Origin: Bosea vaviloviae
GTDB taxonomy: Bacteria; Pseudomonadota; Alphaproteobacteria; Rhizobiales; Beijerinckiaceae
Direction: 5' to 3'
NCBI RefSeq assembly: GCF_001741865.1
Contig: NZ_CP017147.1
Coordinates: 5,137,001-5,201,000 of the forward strand
Length of the DNA: 64,000 nucleotides
Each line of letters begins with the position of its first letter. Position 1 is the first letter of the stretch. Positions 27,370 through 36,272 of the stretch are shown piece after piece. The translations under genes were made by a program, and so were the position numbers. The notes below the pieces were generated by a model. It did no database searches and was not told the DNA's origin. It saw nothing but the letters and a program-made list of their open reading frames with translations.

Positions 27370-28569
27370 TCAAGGCTCCCAGTGGTCGTCCGGCGGCGGA
27401 CCCCAATCGTTCAGGACGCAGCAATAGACGGCGCTCTCGTCGAAGGGATAGCGCGCTTCGATCTCGGGCGTCAGCGTCAGGCCGAGGCCCGGCGCGGTCG
27501 GGCGCAGCAGGCGGCCGTTTTCGATCCGCCCCTGGTCGCCGATCATCTCGCGGCCGAGCGGGAAATCGAGCATCGGGAATTCGACCAGCCCGCCACCGCC
27601 GGCAAAGGCGGCATGGTAATTCGCCATGATCGCGGCTGCTCCGCCCCAGGCATGCACGACGACGTCGATCTTGAGCGCGTCGGCCACAGTGAAGATCTCC
27701 ATCACCGCGCTGATCCCGCCGATCACCGAGGCGTCGGGCTGGACGAAGGCATAGGCGCCGGCGCGCATGCGCTCGATCATCTCTTTCGGCGTCGTGATGA
27801 TCTCGCCGCCGCAGACAGGCACGTCGATGCGCTGGCGCAGCTCGCGGAACGCCTCGGGACTGTCGGGGCCGACGGCCTCTTCGAGGAACAGCATGCGCTG
27901 CTCCGTCCTGGCGTGCACGGCCTCGACGAAGGCGACGACATCGTCCACGGGCTGTGGCGGATCGGCCAGATTCTGGCACATGTCGACGGCCACACGAATG
28001 CCGCGTTTGGCCGAGACCTCCAGCGCCCAGACGGTGCGCCAGATGTCGCGCTTGAGCGAGCGGATCTTGTAGATGCCGATGCCCTTCGCGCTCAGCAGGT
28101 CGAGCTCGCGGATGAACTGGTGCCTGGCATCGCAGCAGCCGCCACTGCCATAGATCTGGATCGAGTCGTTCTTCGCGCCGCCGAGCAGATCATAGACCGG
28201 CACGCCGAGGCTCTTGCCCCTGGCGTCCTGCAAGGCGGCCTCGAACGCGCTGATGACATGGCGCGCCGCGCCCTGGAGCGACCAGTAATCGCACAGCGAA
28301 CGCAGATCCTTGACCCGCCGGGGAATGTCGAGGCCGTCCTTGCCCAGCATCAATGGCGTGCAGAGATCGACGATCGATTTGAAGACCAGCGGCGCGAACA
28401 CGGCGAGATAGCCTTCGCCGATGCCGGTTACGCCATTGTCCAGCGTCACCTCCACCATGCCGATCGTGCGCTTCGGCCCGTTCGGGAAACAGGCCTTGAT
28501 CTCGCGCTCATCCGCATCGGCATAGGGCGAACTCAAGAGGACGCAGCGAACTCTGGTGATCTTAGCCAT
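27370..28569 (-). CDS. Enolase superfamily / mandelate racemase-like sugar-acid dehydratase
   Basis: 399 residues. Magnesium ligands are visible as Asp in VAVDMCQN, Glu in FLEEAVGP and Glu in CGGEIITT; the general base pair is likely the Lys/Arg of YKIRS and His in VVVHAWGG. Such enzymes dehydrate or racemise acid sugars; the neighbouring DapA-family aldolases and FadR regulator support sugar-acid catabolism. ATG 28569 is preceded by GAGGGAG. An 18-bp tandem repeat just upstream could extend the frame (PWSKR repeats), but I consider this untranslated. Exact substrate unknown. Confidence 0.82.
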   Translation of the reverse strand: MAKITRVRCVLLSSPYADADEREIKACFPNGPKRTIGMVEVTLDNGVTGIGEGYLAVFAPLVFKSIVDLCTPLMLGKDGLDIPRRVKDLRSLCDYWSLQGAARHVISAFEAALQDARGKSLGVPVYDLLGGAKNDSIQIYGSGGCCDARHQFIRELDLLSAKGIGIYKIRSLKRDIWRTVWALEVSAKRGIRVAVDMCQNLADPPQPVDDVVAFVEAVHARTEQRMLFLEEAVGPDSPEAFRELRQRIDVPVCGGEIITTPKEMIERMRAGAYAFVQPDASVIGGISAVMEIFTVADALKIDVVVHAWGGAAAIMANYHAAFAGGGGLVEFPMLDFPLGREMIGDQGRIENGRLLRPTAPGLGLTLTPEIEARYPFDESAVYCCVLNDWGPPPDDHWEP

Positions 28570-28580
28570 CGGGCTCCCTC

Positions 28581-28634
28581 GTTTCGACCACGGCCACCGT
28601 TTCGACCACGGCAACGGTTTCGACCACGGCAACG
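28581..28634. repeat. 18 bp x3 tandem repeat between two genes
   Basis: Units 28581-28598, 28599-28616, 28617-28634 of GTTTCGACCACGGCAACG, the last two identical and the first with two changes. It starts 12 bases downstream of the DapA-family stop (28646-28648) and ends 12 bases before the enolase start codon. Confidence 0.9.
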
Positions 28635-28645
28635 CATGGCCAGGC

Positions 28646-29599
28646 TCAGCGCGCGTCCATGATCTCCGGCATCATGCGCCGGGCGATCGGCCTCAGCCGC
28701 TCGGCCTCGGCGGGGTCGATCCAGCGATAGGGCCTGCGCAAGCGTGGACCGACGGGCGCCCAATTGCCGATTGCGGCGAGCAGCTTGTCGAGGGCGGCGT
28801 TGGAATAGCCATGGTCGCGCCGGAACGGCAGGATATGAGCATCCATGAAATCGCAGATGCGCTGCTCGATCTCGCGTGCACCTGAGATGTCTGTCCGCAT
28901 CATCTCGGTCCATAGCTGCGCGCCGCGTGGGCTGAGGCAAGCGACATTGGAGAAGGCTCCGGCCGCGACGCCAGCCTCGACCCCGGTCGCGAGATGGTGG
29001 CCCGGCACATACAGCGCCCAGTCCCGCAGATGCTTATCGGCCTCCGCGTACCAGTCGGCATCGCCGTCAGCGAGCTTGACACCGACGACCGCGGGCACCT
29101 GTTTCAGCACACTTGCCAGCGTGGCCGGCGACAGCACGCGCTTCGCATGCGGCGGATTGTAGAGCACGAGCGGGATGTCTCCCGCGGCCTCGGCCGCCAT
29201 CTGCAGGAAGTCCACCGCCTCGGGATCGGAGACCGGCCACCAATCCGGCAGGATGACCTGGATCCCATCGGGCGCATGCGCAACGGCCCGGCGCAGCCGG
29301 TCGAGCGCCAGGCTCGGATCGGGCTGGCAGGCGCCGATGACGAAGGGCGTCCTCGACCGGCTGCAGCGCTCGGCCAGGACGCCTTGGATTGCGTCGAATT
29401 CGGCCTCGGTCTGGTTGCAGCACTCGCCGGCGGTGCCGTTCGAATAGATGCCGTCGACTTTGGCGGCGATCAGAACCTCGATTTCATCGGCCAATCCAGA
29501 CAGATCGATTGCGCCGTCGGGCGCGATCGGCAGCAGCAGCGTCGCCCAGTTGCCGCGCAATTTGCCCCACCTGCCCGCTCGTTCGAGCTTCCCGGCCAT
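28646..29599 (-). CDS. Dihydrodipicolinate synthase / NAL family aldolase
   Basis: 317 residues with a TIM-barrel class I aldolase pattern: GIYSNGTAGE (substrate carboxylate loop), the catalytic tyrosine in VLYNPPHA, and the Schiff-base lysine in VVGVKLADGD. The length and surroundings favour a catabolic keto-acid lyase or dehydratase rather than lysine biosynthesis. It shares a strand with the enolase-type gene and diverges from the FadR regulator; the 136-base gap between them probably holds both promoters. Confidence 0.87.
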   Translation of the reverse strand: MAGKLERAGRWGKLRGNWATLLLPIAPDGAIDLSGLADEIEVLIAAKVDGIYSNGTAGECCNQTEAEFDAIQGVLAERCSRSRTPFVIGACQPDPSLALDRLRRAVAHAPDGIQVILPDWWPVSDPEAVDFLQMAAEAAGDIPLVLYNPPHAKRVLSPATLASVLKQVPAVVGVKLADGDADWYAEADKHLRDWALYVPGHHLATGVEAGVAAGAFSNVACLSPRGAQLWTEMMRTDISGAREIEQRICDFMDAHILPFRRDHGYSNAALDKLLAAIGNWAPVGPRLRRPYRWIDPAEAERLRPIARRMMPEIMDAR

Positions 29600-29624
29600 C
29601 GTCGTTTCCCGTCTCGCCGCCTTG

Positions 29625-29653
29625 TTGACTTAAGGGATATCCTACAAGTAAAT
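29625..29653 (+). promoter_or_regulatory. Possible promoter and operator for the FadR-type regulator
   Basis: TTGACT (29625-29630) with a weak -10 GTAAAT 17 bases on, and the palindrome GGATATCC (29635-29642) between them. This AT-rich patch lies between divergent genes, as expected for a GntR/FadR-controlled region. No consensus can be confirmed by eye. Confidence 0.3.
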
Positions 29654-29735
29654 ATCGATCAACCAACGGACGGCATCCGCCAGTGCTCTTTGAGGAGGGC
29701 ACCCCGCGCACCAGCAATGACGAGGTCGAAGGCCC

Positions 29736-30443
29736 GTGAACCGGACGATCAAGCCTCTGGTGAAACCGCAATCGCTGCACGCCTCGGTGCTCGAAAGCGT
29801 CAAGGCTTACATCGACGAGAGCGGCCTGCCTCCGGGCAGCCCGCTGCCGCCTGAAAACGACCTCGCCCAACAGCTCGGCGTGAGCCGCAATTCGGTGCGC
29901 GAGGCGGTCAAGGCGCTGGAATCCGTCGGCATCGTCGAGACCAGGCGCGGTATCGGCATCTTCGTCAGCGACTTCTCATTCGCTCCGCTGCTCGACAACC
30001 TCGCCTTCGGCCTGCGCGGCCGGCTCGACGATTTCGAGGAACTCCTGACCATTCGCCGCGCGCTGGAAGGCGCGCTGATCGGCAGGACGGTGGAGGTGAT
30101 CGGCGCCGACGACATCGCCGAATTGCGCGCCATCACGGCCCAGATGAAGGTCAGGGTCGATGCGGGCAAAAGCTTTCTGGAAGAGGACCGGCGCTTCCAC
30201 CGCACCTTGTTCCGCTGCCAGAACAATCAGCTCCTGCTGAAGCTGCTCGACATCTTCTGGCAGGCCTTCGTCAAGGCCTCGGACTTCTTCAATCTCGAAA
30301 ACCGCGATCCCGTCGCCACCTGGCGCGATCACCACGAGATCGTCGAAGCCGTCGCAGAGCGCGACGCGGAGACGGCGCGCGAGCGCCTCGACCACCACTA
30401 TCACGGCATCTCAAAAATAATAGCAGCCAGCAAGGCGAGCTAA
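29736..30443 (+). CDS. FadR/GntR family transcriptional regulator
   Basis: 235 residues. An N-terminal winged helix (LPPENDLAQQLGVSRNSVREAVKALESVGIVETRRG) and a C-terminal FCD domain whose metal-binding residues are visible in DRRFHRTLF, HHEIVEAV and HHYHG. Such regulators bind acidic sugar or keto-acid ligands and repress adjacent catabolic operons. It begins with GTG 29736 behind GAAGG and stands 12 bases before the ABC binding-protein gene, so the operon probably includes its own repressor. Confidence 0.9.
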   Translation: MNRTIKPLVKPQSLHASVLESVKAYIDESGLPPGSPLPPENDLAQQLGVSRNSVREAVKALESVGIVETRRGIGIFVSDFSFAPLLDNLAFGLRGRLDDFEELLTIRRALEGALIGRTVEVIGADDIAELRAITAQMKVRVDAGKSFLEEDRRFHRTLFRCQNNQLLLKLLDIFWQAFVKASDFFNLENRDPVATWRDHHEIVEAVAERDAETARERLDHHYHGISKIIAASKAS

Positions 30444-30455
30444 TGGGAGGTTACC

Positions 30456-32033
30456 ATGACCATGAGGACGTATCGTAAGGCGCTGATCGGTGCAGCGTTG
30501 CTGGTCGGCACGATGATGACGCCGGCTTTCGCCCAGATGAAGACGATCACCGGCGGCTTCGACGTTGGCCCCGGCGGCCTGCAGGGCAATTTCAACCCGA
30601 TGACGGCGCCCGCGGGCTACACTTGGCTGAGCACCTATTTCGAGCCGCTGGTCACTTACGACGCCGGCCTGACCAAGCTCGTGCCGGCACTGGCTGCGAG
30701 CTGGGAGATCAGCCAGGACAAGCTGAGCTATACCTTCAAGCTGGCGGAAGAGAGCTGGCATGACGGCCAGAAGTTCACCGCAGCCGATGTGAAATTCACC
30801 ATCGAGCTCAACAAGAACCCGAAGACCGCAAGCCTGCTGTCGGCGCGGCTGTCCGCCGTCGACAGCGTCGAGGTCAAGGACCCGCGCACCGTCGTCGTCA
30901 AGCTGTCGCGGCCCGACAACGCCCTGATCGTCAGCTTGACCAAGATGATGATCCTGCCGGCGCATGCGCTGGCCGCGATCGCGCCGGAAGACATGGCGAA
31001 GAACGCGATGTGGTCGACCAAGCCGATCGGCACCGGCCCGTTCAAATTCGTGCGCTACGAGACCGACCGCTTCGTCGAACTCGCCGCCAACGAAACCTAT
31101 CGCGGCGGCAAGCCCAAGGTCGACCGGCTGATCAACCGCTACTTCGCCAATGCGGCTGCGGCGATCTCGGCGCTGCGGGCCGGCGAGATCCAGTTCACCT
31201 ATATCGAGTCCGACGACGTCCCGACCTTCAAGGGCAACAAGGACTACACCATCATCGAAGGCGCCTCCTACGTCGCCAACTATATCGGCTTCAACAACCA
31301 GGTGCCGCTCTGGAGCGACGTCCGCGTCCGCCAGGCGGTGATGCATGCGATCGACCGCAACACGATCATCGACAGCCTCTACAAGGGCGCGGCCAAGAAG
31401 GCCGATTGCGGCTATGTCGAAGGCAGCCTGATCCCGAAGGGGCTCGACGAATATGCCTATGACCCGGCCAAGGCGACGCGACTGCTCAAGGAGGCCGGCT
31501 GGGACAAGATCAACGGCACCAAGCCGATCTCCTGGATCACCTATTACAACAACCCGCTGACCGCCAACGTCATGGCCGCGGTCCAGTCCATGCTCGCCCA
31601 GGTCGGCATCAACGTCGTGCCGCGCGCCTTGGATTCCGCGGGTTATAACGGCATCGTCATGTCCCGGACGCCGAACCCGGCCGATTTCCCGCTGGTCTAT
31701 GCCGGCCTGCAGAATGGTCCCGATCCCGGAACGCTCAATCTCGGGCTGAACGAGAGCCAGATCCCGCCCGTCGGCCAGAACTTCCTGCAGATCAAGATCC
31801 CCGCACTCAACGCCGCGCTGAACGCCGCTGTCGCCGAGACCGACCAGGCCAAGGCGACGACGAAATATCAGGACGTCTGCGCCGTCATGAACAAGACGCT
31901 GCCCTGGGGCACGATGTGGGTCGCCAACCGCTACGGCGTCGCTTCGGTCAAGCTCAAGGACTTCGTCTGGACGCCGGCGCCGGGCGGCGGACCGTTCGCG
32001 GCCACGCCGGAGAAGTGGTCGATCGCGCCCTGA
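30456..32033 (+). CDS. ABC transporter substrate-binding protein, family 5 (peptide/opine type)
   Basis: 525 residues with a signal peptide ending TPAFAQ. Family 5 features include YFEPLVTYD, LVPALAASWEISQDKLSYTF, the SWHDGQKFTAADVKFT signature and KPIGTGPFKF. It captures a ligand in the periplasm for the two permeases encoded downstream. GGGAGG precedes ATG 30456. A short hairpin between this gene and the permease gene may reduce downstream expression, giving an excess of binding protein. Confidence 0.92.
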   Translation: MTMRTYRKALIGAALLVGTMMTPAFAQMKTITGGFDVGPGGLQGNFNPMTAPAGYTWLSTYFEPLVTYDAGLTKLVPALAASWEISQDKLSYTFKLAEESWHDGQKFTAADVKFTIELNKNPKTASLLSARLSAVDSVEVKDPRTVVVKLSRPDNALIVSLTKMMILPAHALAAIAPEDMAKNAMWSTKPIGTGPFKFVRYETDRFVELAANETYRGGKPKVDRLINRYFANAAAAISALRAGEIQFTYIESDDVPTFKGNKDYTIIEGASYVANYIGFNNQVPLWSDVRVRQAVMHAIDRNTIIDSLYKGAAKKADCGYVEGSLIPKGLDEYAYDPAKATRLLKEAGWDKINGTKPISWITYYNNPLTANVMAAVQSMLAQVGINVVPRALDSAGYNGIVMSRTPNPADFPLVYAGLQNGPDPGTLNLGLNESQIPPVGQNFLQIKIPALNAALNAAVAETDQAKATTKYQDVCAVMNKTLPWGTMWVANRYGVASVKLKDFVWTPAPGGGPFAATPEKWSIAP

Positions 32034-32060
32034 GCCGGAATTCCAGACGGCCTCTAAGCC

Positions 32061-32082
32061 GGGAGGGCGCCCACGCCCTCCC
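32061..32082 (+). terminator. Intra-operon hairpin after the binding-protein gene
   Basis: A nine-pair GC stem, GGGAGGGCG and CGCCCTCCC, around the loop CCCA, in the 75-base gap before the permease gene. It has no T-run and is better read as an mRNA-stabilising or attenuating structure. Confidence 0.5.
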
Positions 32083-32108
32083 TCGTCCCCTCGACGACGG
32101 CGTAAACC

Positions 32109-33068
32109 ATGCTTGGCTTCTATCTGAAACGGCTCGCCGCCGGCCTGATGATGCTGATTGCGCTCAGCATCATGGTCTTCGTGCTGCTGCGCCTGGCGCC
32201 GGGTGACCCGATCGACGCCTATCTCAATCCGCTGGCCCCGCTGAGCCAGGTCGAGATGGACGCGCTGCGCCAACGGCTCGGGCTCGACCAGCCCTGGCCG
32301 GTGCAGTATCTCGCCTGGCTGCGCGCGGCGCTCGGTGGCGATCTCGGCTACTCGATCGACCGGGCCGGCGTGCGCGTGCTGCCGCTCCTGATGGAGCGCA
32401 CCGGGCCGACGCTGCTGCTGATGCTGACCGGCCTGGCCATGGCGATCGTGCTGGGCATTGCGGCAGGCGTGGTCGGCGCGGTCAAGCGCAACTCCGCCAT
32501 CGATGTCGGCCTCGGCGTGCTCGCCTTCCTCGTCATCTCGACCCCGGCCTTCCTCAAGGCCCTGCTCGGCCTCTATGTTTTTGCTGTGGTGCTGCGCTGG
32601 GCTCCCTCGGGCGGAATGCTGACGCCAGGCGCGCCCTTCTCGCTCACCGATCTGCTGGCTCACCTCACCTTGCCCGCTTCGCTGCTCGCGCTCGTCTATT
32701 CCGCGCTGTTCATGCGCTACATGCGCTCTTCGATGATCGAGGTGTTGAACCAGGATTATCTGCGCACGGCACGGGCCAAGGGCGTCGGCGAATTCGCGGT
32801 GATCGTCAGGCACGCCCTGCGCAACGCCATCCTCCCCGTCATCACCTTGATCGGCTCGACCATCGGCATTGCCATCGGTGGCGCAATCTTCATCGAAAGC
32901 GTCTTCGACTGGCCGGGCATGGGGCTCCTGATGGTCAAGGCGGTCGAAACCCGCGACTATCCCGTGATCATGGGAGCGACGCTGCTGATCGGCGTCGGCG
33001 TCATCCTGGTCAACCTTCTGACCGACCTTGCCTATGCGGTGGTCGATCCGCGCATTCAGGTGAGCTGA
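32109..33068 (+). CDS. ABC transporter permease, DppB-like
   Basis: 319 residues with six membrane segments. Typical DppB/OppB points: [10 protein letters not shown] near the N-terminus, [16 protein letters not shown], and the EAA loop around [29 protein letters not shown] that contacts the ATPase. Pairs with the next permease. The stop overlaps the following start by one base (TGATG). Confidence 0.93.
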   Translation: MLGFYLKRLAAGLMMLIALSIMVFVLLRLAPGDPIDAYLNPLAPLSQVEMDALRQRLGLDQPWPVQYLAWLRAALGGDLGYSIDRAGVRVLPLLMERTGPTLLLMLTGLAMAIVLGIAAGVVGAVKRNSAIDVGLGVLAFLVISTPAFLKALLGLYVFAVVLRWAPSGGMLTPGAPFSLTDLLAHLTLPASLLALVYSALFMRYMRSSMIEVLNQDYLRTARAKGVGEFAVIVRHALRNAILPVITLIGSTIGIAIGGAIFIESVFDWPGMGLLMVKAVETRDYPVIMGATLLIGVGVILVNLLTDLAYAVVDPRIQVS

Positions 33069-33970
33069 TGAGCGCGGATACGCCCATGACCGCAGGTGCG
33101 GCGACCTCACGAAGCCGGGGCCGCAGCCCGCTGCAGCGCGCTCTCGGGCGCTTCTTTCGCAATGGCGCGGCGATCGCGGGACTGCTCATCCTGGTGCCCG
33201 TGCTGCTTGCCGTGCTGACCTATCCGTTCTGGTGGCGCTATGCCCCCAACAGCATCGATCTGCGGGCGCTGAACTCAGGGCCGACAGCGGCCCATTGGCT
33301 CGGCACCGACGGCGTCGGCCGCGATACATTGGCCCGCCTGCTGCAGGGCGGGCGGACCTCGCTGCTGATAGCATCGGTCTCGGTGGCGATCTCGCTTCTG
33401 ATCGGCTTTCTCGTCGGCGCGGTCGCAGCCTTCGGCGGGCGCGTTCTCGACGGCACGATCATGCGTTTCGTCGATCTCGCCATGACGCTGCCGCCGGTCA
33501 TCCTGCTGCTGGTGCTCGCCTCGATCACCGGCACCGGCATCCTGCCGACGATCTTCGTGATCTCGCTCCTGTCCTGGCCGGTGCTGTCACGCATGGTGCG
33601 GGCGCGCCTGCTGGAACTTCGCGAACGCGATTTCGTCGTCGCCTCCCGCGGCTTCGGCGCCGGTCTCGGGCACCTGCTCTTCCGCCATGCCTTGCCGAAC
33701 TCGCTCGACATCCTCGTGGTCTACGCCACCGTGCAGTTCGCCAATGCGATCCTCCTCGAAGCCGGCCTCTCCTTTCTCGGCATGGGCATCGTTCCGCCCG
33801 AAGCAAGCTGGGGCAACATGCTGAGGGCAGCGCGCTCGACCGTGGTGCTGGAACTGCACCCCTCACAATGGATGCCGGCAGGCGCCGCGCTCGTGGCGAC
33901 CGTGCTCGCCATCAACTTCATCGGCGACGGCCTCCGTGACGCCTTCGATCCGCGCACAGACCTTGAATAA
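33068..33970 (+). CDS. ABC transporter permease, DppC-like
   Basis: 300 residues, five to six membrane segments. DppC features are [22 protein letters not shown] and the EAA loop [27 protein letters not shown], ending in SWGNMLR. No gene for the two ATPases of such importers is found nearby. The stop TAA (33968-33970) lies in the first unit of a 16-bp tandem repeat. Confidence 0.93.
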   Translation: MSADTPMTAGAATSRSRGRSPLQRALGRFFRNGAAIAGLLILVPVLLAVLTYPFWWRYAPNSIDLRALNSGPTAAHWLGTDGVGRDTLARLLQGGRTSLLIASVSVAISLLIGFLVGAVAAFGGRVLDGTIMRFVDLAMTLPPVILLLVLASITGTGILPTIFVISLLSWPVLSRMVRARLLELRERDFVVASRGFGAGLGHLLFRHALPNSLDILVVYATVQFANAILLEAGLSFLGMGIVPPEASWGNMLRAARSTVVLELHPSQWMPAGAALVATVLAINFIGDGLRDAFDPRTDLE

Positions 33971-34008
33971 TCCAGGCCTTGAATAGTCCAAGCCTTGAGT
34001 CATCCAAG
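33961..34008 (+). repeat. 16 bp x3 tandem repeat containing a stop codon
   Basis: Units 33961-33976, 33977-33992 and 33993-34008 (CCTTGAATARTCCARG consensus). The first carries the native TAA of the permease gene; the second repeats it as TAG shifted by one frame. The third unit lies 18 bases before the next start codon. Confidence 0.9.
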
Positions 34009-34026
34009 CAGAGAAAGCTTCAGCCC

Positions 34027-34944
34027 ATGTCACGTTTTCACGGTGTGGTTCCCCCGGTCGTCACCCCCTTGACCCTGGATTTCAAGGTCGACTACCCATC
34101 CTTCACCCGCGTGATCGAGCATCTGCTCGACGGCGGCGTCGACGGCCTGTTCGTGCTGGGGTCGACCAGCGAAGTCGTCTTCCACGACAATGACGAGCGC
34201 GCGAGGATCATCGAGCACGCCGTCAAGATCAATAATGGCCGCGTGCCGATCTTCGCCGGCGTGATCGACCCGACGACCGACCGCGTCATCCAGCATGCGA
34301 AGGTCGCGCAATCCGCCGGCGCCGACGCGCTGGTCGTGACCGCCCCGTTCTACACCCGCACCAACCAGGCCGAGACCATCGACCATTTTCGCTATGTGCG
34401 TGAGGCGGTCGACCGCCCGGTGATCGCTTATGACATTCCCGTCTGCGTCCACATCAAGCTTGAGCGCAAGACAACCGTCACGCTCGCCCGCGAAGGCACC
34501 GTGGCAGGCCTGAAGGATTCCAGCGGGGACGACGGCAATTTCCGCTTCGTCAAACAAGACCTGGCGGACATCTCCGATTTCTTCGCGATGACGGGTTCCG
34601 AGATCGTGGTCGACAACGCGGCGCTGATGGGCGCCCAGGGCGTGGTGCCGGGCCTCGCCAATGTGGACCCCAAAGGCTACGTCAAGCTCTGGCGGCTGAC
34701 CCAGGCCGGCAAATGGGACGAGGCCCGCCAGGAGCAGGAACGGCTCTGCCGCCTGTTCGAGATGGTCTGGATCTCGCTCGGCCGCACCAGCGCCGGTTCG
34801 GCCGGCGTCGGCGCATTCAAGACGGCGATGCAGCTTCTCGGCGTCATCGACACCAACACGATGGCCCGGCCGCAACGATCCCTCAACGCCGAGGAAGCAG
34901 CAGCCGTCAAAACCATTCTCAAGCAGACCGGGCTTCTCGGCTAG
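34027..34944 (+). CDS. Dihydrodipicolinate synthase / NAL family aldolase (second copy)
   Basis: 305 residues. VLGSTSEVVFHDNDE is the substrate loop (GSTSE in place of GTTGE), VIAYDIPVCV replaces the usual YN-P tyrosine region, and VAGLKDSSGD supplies the Schiff-base lysine. It is distantly related to the product of 28646-29599. Co-directional with the ABC genes, it probably cleaves or dehydrates the imported acid or its product. ATG 34027 follows AGAGAAAG. Its stop TAG is part of the CTAG duplicated by the adjacent IS. Confidence 0.85.
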   Translation: MSRFHGVVPPVVTPLTLDFKVDYPSFTRVIEHLLDGGVDGLFVLGSTSEVVFHDNDERARIIEHAVKINNGRVPIFAGVIDPTTDRVIQHAKVAQSAGADALVVTAPFYTRTNQAETIDHFRYVREAVDRPVIAYDIPVCVHIKLERKTTVTLAREGTVAGLKDSSGDDGNFRFVKQDLADISDFFAMTGSEIVVDNAALMGAQGVVPGLANVDPKGYVKLWRLTQAGKWDEARQEQERLCRLFEMVWISLGRTSAGSAGVGAFKTAMQLLGVIDTNTMARPQRSLNAEEAAAVKTILKQTGLLG

Positions 34945-35006
34945 CAGGCTGCTGCAGAAGTCTCTGGCGGGATCGTCTTGGAGATGATTCACTCTGTCTG
35001 AGGCAG

Positions 35007-36125
35007 ATGCGGGGTCTTGCGATGCGGGGACGTGAGGATCGGTCGGATAGCCTGTTCAGCTACATCCGGCTGGAAGAGCGGGTTCCTGCGGATCATCCGC
35101 TGCGAGCGATCCGGGCTTTGGCGGACGAGGTTCTGGCGGGTCTGAACGGTCGCTTCGAGACGCTGTATTCGCAGATGGGTCGGCCCTCGATCCCACCGGA
35201 GATGCTGCTGCGCGCGACGCTGCTGCAGGCGTTCTTCTCGGTTCGCTCCGAGCGGATGCTGATGGAGCAGATCGACTACAATCTGCTGTTCCGGTGGTTC
35301 GTCGGGCTTGAGATGGATGCCGCGGTCTGGCACCCGACGGTGTTCACGCACAACCGCGACCGGCTTCTGGAAGCGGATGTGGCCCACGCCTTCCTGTCGG
35401 GGCTGCTGGCTTTGCGTCAGGTGAAGCAGCTCCTGTCGAGCGACCACTTCTCCGTCGATGGCACGCTGATCGATGCCTGGGCCTCGATGAAGAGCTTCCG
35501 GCGCAAGGACGGCTCGGACGAGCCGCCTGGGCCTGGCCGCAACGGCGAGCGCAACTTCCGCAAGGAAAAGCGCTCGAATGTAACCCATGCCTCGACCACC
35601 GATCCCGATGCCCGGCTCTATCGCAAGAGCGACGGGCACGAGAGCCGGCTGTGCTTCATAGGCCATGCGCTGATGGAGAACCGCCATGGCCTCGTGGTGG
35701 ACGCGACGCTGACCCACGCCACCGGCACGGCCGAGCGCGAGGCAACGCTTGCGATGCTCGACCGGCGCGAAAGCCGGCATCGGATCACGTTGGGAGCCGA
35801 CAAGGCCTACGATGTCGAGGCCTTCGTGGGCGACCTGCGGGCGCGCCAGGTGACGCCGCACATCGCCATCAACGGCGCGGTGTCCAAGACCGGCAAGGTG
35901 CGCAAGACCGCCATCGACGGCCGCATCACCCGCCATCCCGGCTACGCGATCAGCCAGCGTTGCCGCAAGCGCATCGAGGAGGTCTTCGGCTGGATCAAGA
36001 CCCAGGCCGGGCTGGCCAAGGTCAAGGTCCGGTCCCGGACCAAGGCCGAGGCGGTCTTCACCTTCGCAGTTGCCGCCTACAACCTCGTCCGCATCCCCAA
36101 GCTTCTAGCCCAGGCGACCGCATGA
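35007..36125 (+). CDS. IS5 family transposase
   Basis: 372 residues (ATG 35007; ATG 35022 also possible). An N-terminal DUF772 domain (RVPADHPLRAIRALADEVL, IPPEMLLRATLLQAFFSVRSE) precedes the DDE catalytic core: Asp in DHFSVDGTLIDAW, Asp in TLGADKAYD, and Glu in RIEEVFGWIKTQAGL. The frame is uninterrupted, so the protein should be active. Confidence 0.93.
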   Translation: MRGLAMRGREDRSDSLFSYIRLEERVPADHPLRAIRALADEVLAGLNGRFETLYSQMGRPSIPPEMLLRATLLQAFFSVRSERMLMEQIDYNLLFRWFVGLEMDAAVWHPTVFTHNRDRLLEADVAHAFLSGLLALRQVKQLLSSDHFSVDGTLIDAWASMKSFRRKDGSDEPPGPGRNGERNFRKEKRSNVTHASTTDPDARLYRKSDGHESRLCFIGHALMENRHGLVVDATLTHATGTAEREATLAMLDRRESRHRITLGADKAYDVEAFVGDLRARQVTPHIAINGAVSKTGKVRKTAIDGRITRHPGYAISQRCRKRIEEVFGWIKTQAGLAKVKVRSRTKAEAVFTFAVAAYNLVRIPKLLAQATA

Positions 36126-36238
36126 AGGGCAGCGCCAAGCGGACCAAACCACGCTCCGGCAGCAGCATCCACCAGAAGACAAGCCGCCGACGCTTCCCAG
36201 CTGCGCCAGTCGCTGCCAAAACAGCAAAGATCATCTAA
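36122..36238 (+). CDS. Possible 38-residue basic peptide overlapping the transposase stop
   Basis: ATG 36122 overlaps the transposase TGA as ATGA. The frame encodes a short, very basic peptide (starts MKGSAKRTKPRSGSS, ends VAAKTAKII) and ends within the IS, 34 bases before its right end. The coupling layout and composition make translation plausible, but nothing proves that it is a gene. Confidence 0.35.
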   Translation: MKGSAKRTKPRSGSSIHQKTSRRRFPAAPVAAKTAKII

Positions 36239-36272
36239 ACCAAGAGCCAGAACAGACTTCTTCAGCAGCCTG

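Larger units (their letters stand above)
34945..36272 (+). mobile_element. Complete IS5-family insertion sequence, 1328 bp
   Basis: The left end begins CAGGCTGCTGCAGAAGTCT, and the right end read inward begins CAGGCTGCTGAAGAAGTCT: inverted repeats of 19 bases with one mismatch. CTAG stands directly outside both ends (34941-34944 and 36273-36276), a four-base target duplication. One intact transposase and a small overlapping frame lie inside. The element appears recently inserted and functional. Confidence 0.92.

Noticed and set aside
28569..28632. N-terminal extension of the enolase-type protein (PWSKR repeats)
   Set aside because: The extension is encoded by the 18-bp tandem repeat and a good ribosome-binding site stands before ATG 28569.
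30411..33110. 899-codon minus-strand open frame opposite the ABC transporter genes
   Set aside because: Asp/Arg/His/Gly-rich low-complexity sequence typical of the antisense of high-GC genes; the plus strand encodes clear transporter proteins.
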